DNA of 64,000 nucleotides from NCBI GenBank assembly GCA_037625715.1, contig JASJHQ010000049.1:1-64000 (forward strand), read 5' to 3'. The first letter of the stretch is position 1; the number at the start of each line of letters is the position of its first letter. Positions 17,533 through 27,290 of this stretch are shown here, in pieces. Under the pieces are notes generated by a model that saw only the letters and a program-made list of their open reading frames with translations, was not told the origin of the DNA and did no database searches. Origin of the DNA: JABAYQ01 sp018608925. GTDB taxonomy: Bacteria; Bacteroidota; Bacteroidia; Flavobacteriales; UBA7312. Position numbers and translations under genes: made by a program.

Positions 17533-18867
17533 TTAAGATAAAAGTTTAAAAATATCGTTTCCGTTTGCATAAAGCACCAGACCCATTAATAAAATGATAC
17601 CGATTGTTTGGGCAACTTCCATTACTTTTTCGTGAGGTTTTCTGCCAGTAATTACTTCGTAAAGTAAAAACATAACGTGGCCACCATCTAAAGCAGGAAT
17701 AGGTAATAAGTTAATCACCGCTAACATAATAGAAAGCAAAGCTGTTATTTCCCAAAAGCTTTGCCAGTGCCATTGGTTAGGAAATATTCCTCCAATACTT
17801 ATAAAACCTCCAACCGAATCAGGCGATTTTTTAATCAACCTAAATTGTTTGAAGTAGTTATTTATTTCAGATTTAGTTTTTGCAATTGCCGCAGGAAAAG
17901 CAGACAAAAGAGTGTATTTTTCTTCTTCTAATTGGAACTGACTAGCAAAAGGCATTAGGGTAACGCCCAATCTTTCGCTCTCTAGTAAAAAGTTTAATTC
18001 TACCTCTTCTTGGTCTCTTTCCAGAACAAGCTTAACAGAGTCTCCTACTAAGGTAGGAACATAGTCCATTACGTTGCCAGCATAAAACATGTCTTTGTCG
18101 TTTATGCGTACAATTTTATCTCCTTCTATGGCTCCGTATTGTTGGGCAACAGAACTGTCGGAAAAGCCTGCAATTACGAAAGGAAGATTAGGGCTAAACA
18201 AACGATTTTTGTCTAGCATTGCTAGTTTTACTTCTTCTGTAAATGGGATGTCCACTTTATTTCCTTCTCTTATAACGGTAACTACATTAGCGTCATTAAG
18301 GATTAGCTTTTCTATTACTTCTTTATGAAGGGCTCCATTGGAATGGGCAAATTTTTCTAACTCAACACCATCAACAGAATAGAGCATATCTCCGTTTTGG
18401 AAACCCGCAACTACTCCAAGAGAATCACAATAAACTCCGGCTTCTGCATTTTGAGCAGGCAAGAATTTTTCGCCATAAGCAAATAGAGTAAACAGATAAA
18501 TTACGAAAGCTAAAATTACGTTTACCGTAACCCCACCAAGCATAATAATTAGTCGTTGCCACGCTGGCTTCGATCTAAATTCCCAAGGTTGAGGAGGTAG
18601 AGCCATTTGCTCTTTGTCCATCGACTCGTCTATCATTCCGGCAATCTTTACATAGCCACCTAATGGTAACCATCCGATTCCGTATTCGGTATCTCCAATT
18701 TTTGTTTTAAAAACAGAAAACCAAGGATCGAAAAACAAATAAAATTTTTCAACTTTAGTTTTAAATAATTTTGCTGGTATAAAGTGGCCTAGTTCGTGTA
18801 AAACAACTAATATGGATAAACTTAGTAGTAGTTGAGCGCCTTTTATTATAATAACGGGTATTTCCAT
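17533..18867 (-). CDS. rseP: RseP-type site-2 metalloprotease
   Basis: 444 residues, the family's normal size. The zinc motif HELGH is at 24-28 in the first membrane helix and the third ligand is D394 in PALDGG near the end. Central PDZ-like regions (about 120-300, with SVAQQYGAIEGDKIVRIN) lie between. RseP cuts single-pass membrane proteins such as anti-sigma factors inside the bilayer. It lies 6 bases after dxr, a pairing also common elsewhere (dxr next to rseP). Confidence 0.93.
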   Translation of the reverse strand: MEIPVIIIKGAQLLLSLSILVVLHELGHFIPAKLFKTKVEKFYLFFDPWFSVFKTKIGDTEYGIGWLPLGGYVKIAGMIDESMDKEQMALPPQPWEFRSKPAWQRLIIMLGGVTVNVILAFVIYLFTLFAYGEKFLPAQNAEAGVYCDSLGVVAGFQNGDMLYSVDGVELEKFAHSNGALHKEVIEKLILNDANVVTVIREGNKVDIPFTEEVKLAMLDKNRLFSPNLPFVIAGFSDSSVAQQYGAIEGDKIVRINDKDMFYAGNVMDYVPTLVGDSVKLVLERDQEEVELNFLLESERLGVTLMPFASQFQLEEEKYTLLSAFPAAIAKTKSEINNYFKQFRLIKKSPDSVGGFISIGGIFPNQWHWQSFWEITALLSIMLAVINLLPIPALDGGHVMFLLYEVITGRKPHEKVMEVAQTIGIILLMGLVLYANGNDIFKLLS

Positions 18868-18873
18868 GTATTT

Positions 18874-20034
18874 TTATTTTATTAATTGTTGAGCTAATTG
18901 ACGAGCTTCATGGTCAGAGCTAACAAAATCATCGTAATTCGGATTGGGCACAAAAGTAGCTTTTTCTAAACAATTTTGCACCACATCTGACATTTGTAAG
19001 AAGCCAACCTTATCTTTTAAGAATGCGTCTACAACCACCTCATTTGCAGCGTTTAGCACACAAGCACTGTTGCCTCCTTTTTCCATAGCATGGTATGCTA
19101 ACGATAAGTTTCTAAAAGTATTACTATCTGCTTTTTCAAAAGTAAGCGATGGGTAATCCATAAAATTAAAGCGCTCAAAAGTGTTTTGTATTCTATGTGG
19201 GTAGGCAAGAGCGTATTGTATTGGAAGCTTCATATCTGGCACTCCCATTTGAGCCTTCATAGATCCGTCTTCAAACTGAACGATCGAATGAACAATCGAT
19301 TGAGGATGAACGATAACGTCTATTTGTTCTGGTTTTAAATCGAACAACCACTTTGCTTCAATAACCTCCAACCCTTTATTCATTAAAGAAGCAGAGTCGA
19401 TAGTAATTTTAGCGCCCATTTCCCAGTTTGGGTGTTTCAAGGCTTGTTCTTTAGTTACGTTTGCTAGCTTTTCAGCGGTCCAACCTCTAAAAGGTCCGCC
19501 CGATGCCGTCAAATAAATTTTCTCAATAGGGTTTTGATATTCCCCTACTAAACACTGAAAAATAGCAGAATGTTCCGAATCAACAGGCAAGATATTTACT
19601 CCGTATTGTTTGCACAAATTGGTAATTAAAGAACCCGCTACCACCAAGGTTTCTTTATTGGCCAAGGCAATCTGCTTTTTGTTTTTAATGGCGTTAATGG
19701 TAGGCTTAAGCCCAGAATAACCAACCAAAGCGGTTAGTACTAAATCAATAGTATCCATTTCTACTACTTGCGCTAAAGCTTCCTTTCCGGCATACACCTT
19801 AATCTGATGAGGCTCTAAAGCATCCTGAACTTCTTTAAACTTGCTTTCGTCTACAATAACCACACAGTTTGGCTTAAACTCGATCGATTGTTTGATCAGA
19901 AGATCACTATTTCTATTAGCAGTAAGCGCTTCGACTTCAAATAATTCTGGGTGACTTTTAATAACGTCTAAAGCCTGGGTTCCGATAGAACCTGTAGAAC
20001 CTAATATTGCAATTCTTTTTTTCTTATTTGTCAT
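18874..20034 (-). CDS. dxr: 1-deoxy-D-xylulose-5-phosphate reductoisomerase
   Basis: 386 residues. The enzyme converts 1-deoxy-D-xylulose 5-phosphate to 2-C-methyl-D-erythritol 4-phosphate with NADPH, the second step of the non-mevalonate isoprenoid pathway. Visible are the N-terminal NADPH-binding ILGSTGSIG, LANKETLVVAG, the metal-binding DSEHSAIF, the substrate loop ASGGPFRGW and IDSASLMNKGLEVIEA. The gene start overlaps the preceding GH3-like gene by 11 bases, implying co-translation. Confidence 0.96.
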   Translation of the reverse strand: MTNKKKRIAILGSTGSIGTQALDVIKSHPELFEVEALTANRNSDLLIKQSIEFKPNCVVIVDESKFKEVQDALEPHQIKVYAGKEALAQVVEMDTIDLVLTALVGYSGLKPTINAIKNKKQIALANKETLVVAGSLITNLCKQYGVNILPVDSEHSAIFQCLVGEYQNPIEKIYLTASGGPFRGWTAEKLANVTKEQALKHPNWEMGAKITIDSASLMNKGLEVIEAKWLFDLKPEQIDVIVHPQSIVHSIVQFEDGSMKAQMGVPDMKLPIQYALAYPHRIQNTFERFNFMDYPSLTFEKADSNTFRNLSLAYHAMEKGGNSACVLNAANEVVVDAFLKDKVGFLQMSDVVQNCLEKATFVPNPNYDDFVSSDHEARQLAQQLIK

Positions 20035-21523
20035 ATGCTTGTTGAGTTAAAAGCTCGGCGATCTTTCTGTCGTTTGCTAATCTAGGCACTTTATTCTGAC
20101 CACCTAGTTTGCCAACCGATTTCATATACGATCTAAAACCACTCTTTTTTATTGGATTAACAACCAATGGTTGCAATACATTACCTTCGATTAAATCGTT
20201 GTAATAGCTGTTTTGTATTCTCATTTCCTGATCCAGTAAAGCAGAAAATTTCTTTATGTTTTGGGGCAATTCTTCAAATTCTATTAGCCATTCGTGATAA
20301 GGAAGCCCTTTTACAGGACTAATTTGAGGGGCAACATGAAATTCGTTTACACCCATTTCCATTGTAGCAACGCATTTTTTCATTGCTTCTTCTACCTCTT
20401 TAGCAATAACGTGTTCGCCAAAGGCTGAGGTGAAATGTTTTATACGTCCGCTAACTACAATTTTATAAGGGTCTCTAGAAACAAAACGAACGGTATCACC
20501 AATGCTGTAACCCCAAAGGCCAGCGTTGGTGTTTAAAATAAGTGCGTAGTCGACTCCCATTTCTATCTCTTCAAGGCTAAGTCTTGGCGGATTTTGGTCA
20601 AAATAATTTTGTGCCGGAATAAATTCGTAAAAAATACCATGGTCAACGCACAACAACAATCCCTTGTCGTTTTGTTTGTTCTGATAAGCGATAAAACCTT
20701 CGGAAGCAGGATAAGTTTCTATGCTCGGAACGTGCTTTCCGATCAAGTCCAAAAAGCGTTTTTTGTAAGGTTCGAAGTTAACTCCTCCGTAAATAAACAG
20801 ACTAAAATTAGGAAACACCTGTGCAATAGATTGATTGCGAATAGAGTTTATTTTTTCGAAATACATCTGAACCCATGGTGGAATACCACTAATTATTCCC
20901 ATGTCTTCATCTATCGTTTCCGCTACAATTTTATCTACTTTTTTCTCCCAATCTTCCATACAGTTGGTTTCGTAGGAAGGCAGATTGTTAGATTTTAAAT
21001 ACCAAGGTAGGTGGTGAGCTACAATTCCGGATAGTCTGCCAATCGGAGATTTTTTGCTAAAATCGAGAACAGGGCTTCCTTGGATAAACATGTTTTTTCT
21101 CTTTAAAAATTCTGTTTTTCCTGATTCGTGGATATAACTAAGAATAGCGTCTTTAGCACATTTTAAGTGAAAGGGCATCGACTCTTTAGAAATGGGAATG
21201 TATTTTTCTCCAGAAGTTGTTCCAGAGGTTTTGCAAAAGTAAAGGGGTTTTCCTGGCCAAAGAATATTTTCCTGACCTTCTAATGTCTTTTCTACATAAG
21301 GCTTTAGATCTTCGTAATCTACAATAGGAACTAAGCGTTTATAATCTTGGTAGGTTTTTATGTTTTTAAAATGATGGTCTATACCAAATTGAGTGTTCTT
21401 GGCTTTCTTGACCAAACCTTCCAAAAGCTTGTTTTGAGCTATAATGGGGTTTTTAATCCAGAAATTATTTTTTTTATGCACTCTATTTGAGTACAACACA
21501 ATAAGGTTAGCAATTATACCCAT
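20024..21523 (-). CDS. GH3-superfamily acyl-acid-amido-synthetase-like protein
   Basis: 499 residues across the full GH3 fold, an ANL-type adenylating enzyme. The ATP-binding loop is CKTSGTTSGEKYIPIS (about residue 107-122), and IETYPASEG and YSIGDTVRF are further conserved stretches. Plant GH3 proteins join amino acids to hormones; bacterial members are mostly unstudied and make unknown acyl amides or adenylates. It overlaps dxr by 11 bases and abuts the M23 gene by 1 base, so a cell-envelope or lipid role is a fair inference. Confidence 0.85.
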   Translation of the reverse strand: MGIIANLIVLYSNRVHKKNNFWIKNPIIAQNKLLEGLVKKAKNTQFGIDHHFKNIKTYQDYKRLVPIVDYEDLKPYVEKTLEGQENILWPGKPLYFCKTSGTTSGEKYIPISKESMPFHLKCAKDAILSYIHESGKTEFLKRKNMFIQGSPVLDFSKKSPIGRLSGIVAHHLPWYLKSNNLPSYETNCMEDWEKKVDKIVAETIDEDMGIISGIPPWVQMYFEKINSIRNQSIAQVFPNFSLFIYGGVNFEPYKKRFLDLIGKHVPSIETYPASEGFIAYQNKQNDKGLLLCVDHGIFYEFIPAQNYFDQNPPRLSLEEIEMGVDYALILNTNAGLWGYSIGDTVRFVSRDPYKIVVSGRIKHFTSAFGEHVIAKEVEEAMKKCVATMEMGVNEFHVAPQISPVKGLPYHEWLIEFEELPQNIKKFSALLDQEMRIQNSYYNDLIEGNVLQPLVVNPIKKSGFRSYMKSVGKLGGQNKVPRLANDRKIAELLTQQAYDK

Positions 21524-22386
21524 TAAAATAAAATATATTGTTCTGGGTTAATAGCTTCTCCCTTATACCAAAGTTCGAAATGTAAATGGGGTCCGCTAGA
21601 CCATTTGCCCGAATTGCCAATAATTGCGATAGGGTCTCCTGCTCCGACGTTATCGCCTTCTTTTTTAAGCAAGACAGAATTATGTTTGTAAATAGAAACA
21701 AGATTGTTTTTATGCATTACAGCAACAACGTTTCCTGTTTCGGCAGTCCAGTTAGCAAATATCACCACCCCATCTAGAGTAGATTTTATAAGCTCATTTT
21801 CTTTAGAAACAACATCTATTCCGTAATGGCTTTGTTCTTTGTCAAACTTTTCGATTACAATTCCTTCAATAGGTTTGAAAAACAAGACTTCATATATTTC
21901 GTTGGCTTCTTTTTTATTGTTAGAAAAGATGTTGAATTTTTCTTCGGTTTCTATCTGAACTCTTAATAGAGAATCTTCCAAGTTTTTTTCAAAAACAATA
22001 TCTTGTCTGATGTCATTATCAGAAATACTATCTAAAAGCGCTTTTTGTACCGGCAAGCCAACTACGATGTTTTTTATATTGGCAAGATATTTTTGGTTTT
22101 GCTCTAAGTCTAATATTAAAGAGTCTGACATCTGGTTTAGCTCCAGAACTTTTTTTCTTATATCAGAACTAGTGTATCCAGGGATGTACTCTCTTATAGG
22201 AGTAAAGGAAATAACGGCGCTAGTTCCTCCAATTAAAATTATAATTGAGGATAGCACAAAAATAAAAACACTAATCCTAGAAGCTTTGAACGTTAACCTT
22301 TCTTCAAAGTTTTCACTATTTAGGATTACCAAGCGATACTTCGCTTTCCATTTTTTCCAAAAATTTCTTTTTTCTTTGTGACTCAT
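21523..22386 (-). CDS. Membrane-anchored M23 (LytM) peptidase
   Basis: 287 residues from the ATG at 22386. One membrane helix at about 35-60 follows a basic cytoplasmic start, then a periplasmic coiled-coil-like stretch and a C-terminal LytM domain. The catalytic zinc motifs are intact: HYGID (H-x3-D) and HLHFE (HxH). It probably cuts peptidoglycan cross-links. It heads the minus-strand run that continues into the GH3-like gene, dxr, rseP and ALDH7, and diverges from sprE. The stop overlaps the next start by one base. Confidence 0.88.
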   Translation of the reverse strand: MSHKEKRNFWKKWKAKYRLVILNSENFEERLTFKASRISVFIFVLSSIIILIGGTSAVISFTPIREYIPGYTSSDIRKKVLELNQMSDSLILDLEQNQKYLANIKNIVVGLPVQKALLDSISDNDIRQDIVFEKNLEDSLLRVQIETEEKFNIFSNNKKEANEIYEVLFFKPIEGIVIEKFDKEQSHYGIDVVSKENELIKSTLDGVVIFANWTAETGNVVAVMHKNNLVSIYKHNSVLLKKEGDNVGAGDPIAIIGNSGKWSSGPHLHFELWYKGEAINPEQYILF

Positions 22387-22433
22387 AATGCTAGGCAAAT
22401 ATCCAAAATTTTATGTCAACCTCTTTTTTCTTT

Positions 22434-22459
22434 TTGTTTAATAAAATAAAATAATTTTG
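22434..22459 (+). promoter_or_regulatory. Candidate promoter for sprE/porW
   Basis: TTG at 22434 and TAATTTTG (fits TAnnTTTG) at 22452 are 15 bases apart, slightly shorter than the usual 17-23. The ATG lies 23 bases downstream. Confidence 0.35.
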
Positions 22460-22481
22460 CAGCTACAAAGTTATCGTTAAG

Positions 22482-25073
22482 ATGTTAAACAAACATATAT
22501 CTAATTTATTAATTGTTATAGGGCTCGTTTCTATCGTAGTACTGCCTTCTTGCTCTACAAGAAAAAGCACTTTTTTTACCCGAACATACCACCATACTAC
22601 TACAAAGTATAATTGGTATTTTAACGGAAATGAAAGCTATAAGGCCGGTGTTAAGAAATTAGAAAAGTCAAAAAAAGAAGATTTTAATCAAATATTGCCC
22701 ATTTTTATTCTGCCTTCTCAAAACGAAGTTCAGTCTGTTTCTTCTTCAATGGATAGAGCCATTAAAAAGGGGGCTTCTGCTATTGCAAAACACTCTATAC
22801 TAATTAAGGGTGTCGAGCACAATAAAACCATAGACGAAACCTATTTGTTAATAGGGAATGCTTATTTGTATAAACGCGACTACCTAAAAGCTATTGAGGC
22901 TTTTAGTTTTACCGCAAAACAATTCGAAGGCTTAACAACTGCTTTTCAGGCCAGCATTAATTTGGCAAGAGCCTATGTTCTTAACAAAGATTTTGCTTCT
23001 GCAGAATTGGTTTTCGACCGATTACTTAGCGATGAGAACTTTCCAATGTCACTTAATAAAGACTTGTCTTTGGTTTATGCCGACTACTATTTTCACAAAG
23101 GCGAGCTAAGCCTTTGTATTGAAGAGCTTAAAGCTGCTTTGTCTGAGGCAAGTAAGAAGAATGAAAAAATAAGATACTCTTATATTCTTGCTCAACTTTA
23201 CTATGAGCTCGAAAATTATGGCGAGGCTAGCAAATACTTTAAATCAGTTATTAAAAAGGGCCCTTCTTATGAGTTTGAATTTAACGCTAAAATTAATCTT
23301 GCTAGGTCTTATGACGTAGCCCAAGGCAATAACCAAGAAATTGAGTCGGAGCTCAATAAAATGATAAAAGACAAAAAGAACAAGGAGTATCTTGATGTTA
23401 TTTATTTCGGTTTAGCGGAACTTAAGTCTAGACAAAACCAAACCAAAGAAGCTATTGGCTTTTACAAACTTTCTGTTTCTAAAAGCGTTGACAACGATGC
23501 TCAAAAAGCACTATCGAGTCTAATTTTAGGAGAAATTTTTTACGAAGACCAGCTTTACAGACCCGCACAGTCTTATTATGATACCGCGGTTGCCTACATG
23601 GATGTAGAATCTCCAAAGTTTAAAAGCGTACAAAAAAGACAAACTACATTAAGCTTATTGATTGAAAATTTGAATGTTATTTCTGATCAAGATAGTTTGC
23701 AAAAGATTGCTGGAATGTCTGAAAGCCAGAGAAATAATTTTATTGATGGCCTAATATCTAAACTAAAAGAAGAAGAAAGGCTTGAAAAACAGCAAGCTCA
23801 ATCGGATAAAAATGAAAGCGCCTTTCTGAACGGCAACCAAAACAATAGAGGAAGCAATCGCCTAAACCAATCTAGAGGTGGTGTTTGGTATTTTTATAAC
23901 CCAACTACTTTAAGTTTTGGCTTTTCAGAGTTTGGCAGAAAATGGGGTAGAAGAAAACTGGAAGACAACTGGAGAAGGTCAAACAAAAAAAGTTTTGGAA
24001 TAGAAGAAGCAGAAACGGAAGAAGACTTAGAAGAAGAGTTTGACCCTACAAGTAGAGACTCTTACATTGCCAAGCTTCCCCTTTCAGTAGAGCAGTTAAA
24101 GCTGTCTAATCAGAAAATAATAGAAGCGTATTATAATGCGGCTATCATTTACAAAGAAGACCTTGAGGACCTCGGGCTTTCCTTAAAAACGTTTGAAGAG
24201 CTAAATCAACGCTTTCCTAAAAACGACAACCAAGTGAAGGTTCTTTATTTTTTATATCGCCTTAACTTATCTTTAGAAAACGAAGACGAGGCTGCTAAGC
24301 ACAAAAAAATGTTGCTTAAACTATTCCCTCAAAGCGACTATGCTAAAATTATAAGCGATAGCACCTATTTGGAAACCCTGCAAAATGCCAAGCCTACTAT
24401 TGATGTTTTGTACGAAAAGGCTTATAAGAAATACCTAAGCGGTAAATATAAGGCTACTGTTTCTGATTGCGAATTAGCTAACAAAAACCATAAAGGAAAC
24501 CTATTGACTCCACGCTTTGACCTGCTTCATGCTCTAGCTAGCGGATATATCGATGGTAAAAACAAAATGGTTGTTCTGCTACAAAAAGTAATAGAAACGC
24601 ACCAAGGTCACGAGGTTGCAGTTTCTGCTCAAGAGATATTAGATCAACTGAATGAGGAAGAATCTTCGACGAGCAACAGCTCTAGCGAATCCAAAGAAGA
24701 CCAAAAGTATACTTACGAGCCTAAAAGCGCCCATTATTTTATTTTGATTTTTAAAGAATTCGATTTGGAGCAAAATATAGCTAAGGCCACTCTTTCTGAC
24801 TACCATAGTCAGTTTTATAGCTTAGACAAGTTAAATATTAGCGCCTTGTTGCTAGACAAAGAAACCAACATGTTGTCGGTTAGGGAGTTTGAAAACGCAA
24901 ATAAAGCAATGAATTATTACAACGCTTTTCAGCTTGGAGATGCTAGGGGACCTTTTGGTGACAACTATCAGTCGTTTGTTATTTCTCAGTCCAATTTCCC
25001 TATATTTTACCAATCAAAAGAGATAGAAGAGTATTTGCTAAAATTCAAAGAGTTTTATCAAAGCCAACAATAG
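22482..25073 (+). CDS. sprE: T9SS/gliding lipoprotein SprE (PorW homologue)
   Basis: 863 residues with lipobox PSC (Cys at 24) and the start TRTYHHTTTKYNWYFNG, diagnostic of SprE/PorW. Many TPR-type helical repeats follow in two blocks (about 90-400 and about 530-740). SprE is an outer-membrane lipoprotein needed for type IX secretion and gliding in Flavobacterium, and PorW is its Porphyromonas counterpart. An Arg/Asn-rich linker (about 445-520) and a C-terminal domain (about 750-863) complete it. Its presence fits the many T9SS-tagged proteins in the window. It diverges from the M23 operon. Confidence 0.88.
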   Translation: MLNKHISNLLIVIGLVSIVVLPSCSTRKSTFFTRTYHHTTTKYNWYFNGNESYKAGVKKLEKSKKEDFNQILPIFILPSQNEVQSVSSSMDRAIKKGASAIAKHSILIKGVEHNKTIDETYLLIGNAYLYKRDYLKAIEAFSFTAKQFEGLTTAFQASINLARAYVLNKDFASAELVFDRLLSDENFPMSLNKDLSLVYADYYFHKGELSLCIEELKAALSEASKKNEKIRYSYILAQLYYELENYGEASKYFKSVIKKGPSYEFEFNAKINLARSYDVAQGNNQEIESELNKMIKDKKNKEYLDVIYFGLAELKSRQNQTKEAIGFYKLSVSKSVDNDAQKALSSLILGEIFYEDQLYRPAQSYYDTAVAYMDVESPKFKSVQKRQTTLSLLIENLNVISDQDSLQKIAGMSESQRNNFIDGLISKLKEEERLEKQQAQSDKNESAFLNGNQNNRGSNRLNQSRGGVWYFYNPTTLSFGFSEFGRKWGRRKLEDNWRRSNKKSFGIEEAETEEDLEEEFDPTSRDSYIAKLPLSVEQLKLSNQKIIEAYYNAAIIYKEDLEDLGLSLKTFEELNQRFPKNDNQVKVLYFLYRLNLSLENEDEAAKHKKMLLKLFPQSDYAKIISDSTYLETLQNAKPTIDVLYEKAYKKYLSGKYKATVSDCELANKNHKGNLLTPRFDLLHALASGYIDGKNKMVVLLQKVIETHQGHEVAVSAQEILDQLNEEESSTSNSSSESKEDQKYTYEPKSAHYFILIFKEFDLEQNIAKATLSDYHSQFYSLDKLNISALLLDKETNMLSVREFENANKAMNYYNAFQLGDARGPFGDNYQSFVISQSNFPIFYQSKEIEEYLLKFKEFYQSQQ

Positions 25074-25087
25074 TTAGCAGAAATAAT

Positions 25088-25095
25088 TAACTTTG
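25088..25095 (+). promoter_or_regulatory. Candidate -7 box for bactofilin/ATP synthase unit
   Basis: TAACTTTG fits TAnnTTTG, 18 bases before the bactofilin ATG. No TTG is seen at the expected upstream distance. Confidence 0.35.
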
Positions 25096-25112
25096 TATAA
25101 AGTAATAAGAAT

Positions 25113-25529
25113 ATGTTCAACAATAAAACAAACACAATGGCTCGACCAAACGAAAATAACGGAGTAGTAAATCACATCGGAGTAGGAACTACAATTACTG
25201 GTGAAATAACTTCTTCAGGAGACATCCGAATAGATGGAGCTTTAAAAGGTTCTATTAATACAAAAGGAAAGGTGGTCGTAGGAACAACAGGTATGGTTGA
25301 AGGCGATGTCGTTTGTCAGAATGCTGACATTTCTGGAGAATTAAAAGCATCTATTTCTGTTTCAGAATTACTTTCCTTAAAGTCTACCGCTAAACTTCAT
25401 GGCGACATCCTAACAAACAAACTTGCTATAGAGCCAGGCGCATCTTTTACAGGTTCTTGTAGTATGGGTGCTGTTATTAAAGACATTAATCAAGTTGAAC
25501 AAAAAGAAAAGCAAGAAAAAACAGCCTAA
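25113..25529 (+). CDS. Bactofilin
   Basis: 138 residues: a short disordered start, then a right-handed beta-helix of about 100 residues with the regular Gly and Val/Ile spacing of bactofilins (IRIDGALKGSINTKGKVVVG), then a charged tail. Bactofilins polymerise without nucleotide and organise envelope proteins or peptidoglycan enzymes. A second in-frame ATG is at 25137. Its end overlaps the start of the AtpZ-like gene by about 35 bases, so it is probably transcribed with the ATP synthase operon, a link common in Bacteroidota. Confidence 0.9.
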   Translation: MFNNKTNTMARPNENNGVVNHIGVGTTITGEITSSGDIRIDGALKGSINTKGKVVVGTTGMVEGDVVCQNADISGELKASISVSELLSLKSTAKLHGDILTNKLAIEPGASFTGSCSMGAVIKDINQVEQKEKQEKTA

Positions 25530-25725
25530 TCGCTTCATTGCTCTAAGCATGTTGGCTTCTCAGATGGGAATTACTATCTATTTGGGAGCTTACTTTGGTA
25601 AGCGACTGGACCAAAATTACCTAAACGAAAAACCTTGGTTTACTATTATAGGAATTCTTTCGGCTTTGGTTCTTTCTTTACTTTCTCTAATTAAACAACT
25701 CAACCGACTAAATAAAGATGATTAA
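25495..25725 (+). CDS. AtpZ/AtpI-like F0 assembly protein
   Basis: About 76 residues with a Lys-rich start and two membrane helices separated by a short loop (GAYFGKRLDQNYLNEKPWFTII), the pattern of AtpZ/AtpI proteins that sit before F-type ATPase genes and help c-ring assembly or magnesium/calcium uptake. The start is uncertain: a TTG at 25495 keeps overlap with the bactofilin to 35 bases, while a GTG at 25468 would lengthen it. Overlap with the next gene is 8 bases. Confidence 0.7.
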   Translation: MNKKKSKKKQPNRFIALSMLASQMGITIYLGAYFGKRLDQNYLNEKPWFTIIGILSALVLSLLSLIKQLNRLNKDD

Positions 25726-26104
25726 AGAATTTATAACTTTTAAGTTGAGGTTATTTCTATTTTTATTAGCGGCTTATTTCATTCATTCCTTTCTTATAAA
25801 AAACCAAATTGATCCTGTTTTAAATAAAATGCTTAATGTGTCTTATTTGGGAAACCTTATTATTACAGCGGCTGTTTTTTTTGTACTTACTTTTTTGAAA
25901 GAAAAACAAGCTAAAAACCTTGGCTTCATTTTTTTATTTACCAGCCTTTTTAAGTTTGCATTTTTTTATTTTTTATTGGAACCCACTTTTCAGGCCGACG
26001 GCCAAACTTCTAGGTTAGAATTCTTTCTATTTTTTGTTCCTTATTCCTTGTCTTTAATCATAGAGGTGACGGCTTTAGTCAAAACACTAAACAAGTCACA
26101 TTAA
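25718..26104 (+). CDS. DUF6168-like membrane protein of the ATP synthase operon
   Basis: 128 residues, four hydrophobic helices, no signal peptide. It resembles the small integral membrane protein (DUF6168) found between the AtpZ-like gene and atpB in Bacteroidota, possibly an AtpI-type partner. It overlaps the upstream gene by 8 bases. The family assignment comes from position and hydropathy pattern more than from a strict motif. Confidence 0.6.
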   Translation: MIKEFITFKLRLFLFLLAAYFIHSFLIKNQIDPVLNKMLNVSYLGNLIITAAVFFVLTFLKEKQAKNLGFIFLFTSLFKFAFFYFLLEPTFQADGQTSRLEFFLFFVPYSLSLIIEVTALVKTLNKSH

Positions 26105-26165
26105 TGTTCAACAATTTTGTGTTAAAAAAGTCCTCTATTTTATTTTTAGAATAAATAGAAATACT

Positions 26166-26173
26166 TAGTTTTG
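26166..26173 (+). promoter_or_regulatory. Candidate -7 box upstream of atpB
   Basis: TAGTTTTG fits TAnnTTTG 33 bases before the atpB ATG; the -33 element is unclear. An AT-rich inverted repeat lies just before it. Confidence 0.3.
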
Positions 26174-26205
26174 CAGCGAATTCTATAAACACGGCATTTT
26201 TGCGA

Positions 26206-27252
26206 ATGATGAAGGCAAAACTTAACATAATAGCAACTCTTTTAGTACTCTTCAGTACTACGGCTTTTGCTCTAGAGCATCCTGACGACCATAGCCACGA
26301 CCATGGTGAAGGCCAAACTATGGATCTAAAGACAGAAATAAAACAAACCATTAAGCATCACTTAAAAGATGCTCATTACTTTGAGTTGTATCATGGGCTT
26401 GCCATGCCACTTCCGGTGATAATATGGGATAACGGCATTCATTTGTTTATGTCGTCTTCTTTTGATCATGGTCACGCCTTAGCTAATAGCAAAGGCAATT
26501 ACTACAACCTTGATCACGGTAAAATTTACAAAACAGATAGCGAAGGACACGTTTTAGACAATCAAAGCATCATAGACTTTTCGATTACTAAAAACGTATT
26601 AGTAATTATTCTAATGTGCGCTTTCTTGCTTATCTCTTTTAGCAAGCTTGCAAGGTCTTACAAAAAAGGCCCTATCCCTACAGGATTTGGTCGTATACTA
26701 GAACCACTAGTTTTGTTTGTAAGAGACGATATTGCTATTCCTAATATTGGAGAAAAGCACTACAAAAAATATATGAGCTACCTATTAACGGTATTTTTCT
26801 TTATCTGGTTTCTGAACCTTTCTGGAATGATGCCACTTGGGATAAACGTTACAGGAAGCATTGTAGTTACGTTTAGCTTGGCTTTAATCACTTATTTTAT
26901 CACACAATTTACTGCCAACAAAAATTATTGGGGACACATTTTCTGGATGCCAGGAGTGCCTGTTCCTATGAAAATTATTTTATTACCAATTGAGTTATTA
27001 GGAACAATCATTAAGCCATTTTCATTGATGATTCGTCTCTATGCAAACATTACTGCGGGTCACGTAGTATTGATGTCTCTTATTGGTTTAATTTATGCAG
27101 CACAACATTGGTTAGCAAACGGAGCATTTTTCGGACTAACCTTGTTTTTAGGAGTAATTGAACTACTTGTAGCGTTTCTACAAGCTTATATATTCACCAT
27201 GTTAACTGCCTTATATTTTGGTTCGGCAGTAGAAGAACATGATGATCATTAA
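26206..27252 (+). CDS. atpB: F-type ATP synthase subunit a
   Basis: 348 residues from the ATG at 26206. A signal-peptide-like start and a His/Asp-rich stretch (HPDDHSHDHGEG) precede the membrane core, as in other Bacteroidota a subunits. The conserved helix with the essential Arg (IKPFSLMIRLYANITAGHV) is present, and the late helices end with a His-rich tail. Subunit a forms the proton half-channels against the c ring. It starts the structural part of the operon. Confident. Confidence 0.93.
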   Translation: MMKAKLNIIATLLVLFSTTAFALEHPDDHSHDHGEGQTMDLKTEIKQTIKHHLKDAHYFELYHGLAMPLPVIIWDNGIHLFMSSSFDHGHALANSKGNYYNLDHGKIYKTDSEGHVLDNQSIIDFSITKNVLVIILMCAFLLISFSKLARSYKKGPIPTGFGRILEPLVLFVRDDIAIPNIGEKHYKKYMSYLLTVFFFIWFLNLSGMMPLGINVTGSIVVTFSLALITYFITQFTANKNYWGHIFWMPGVPVPMKIILLPIELLGTIIKPFSLMIRLYANITAGHVVLMSLIGLIYAAQHWLANGAFFGLTLFLGVIELLVAFLQAYIFTMLTALYFGSAVEEHDDH

Positions 27253-27290
27253 TTTTTTTAACTGAGTATTAACTTTAATTTTTAACTATT

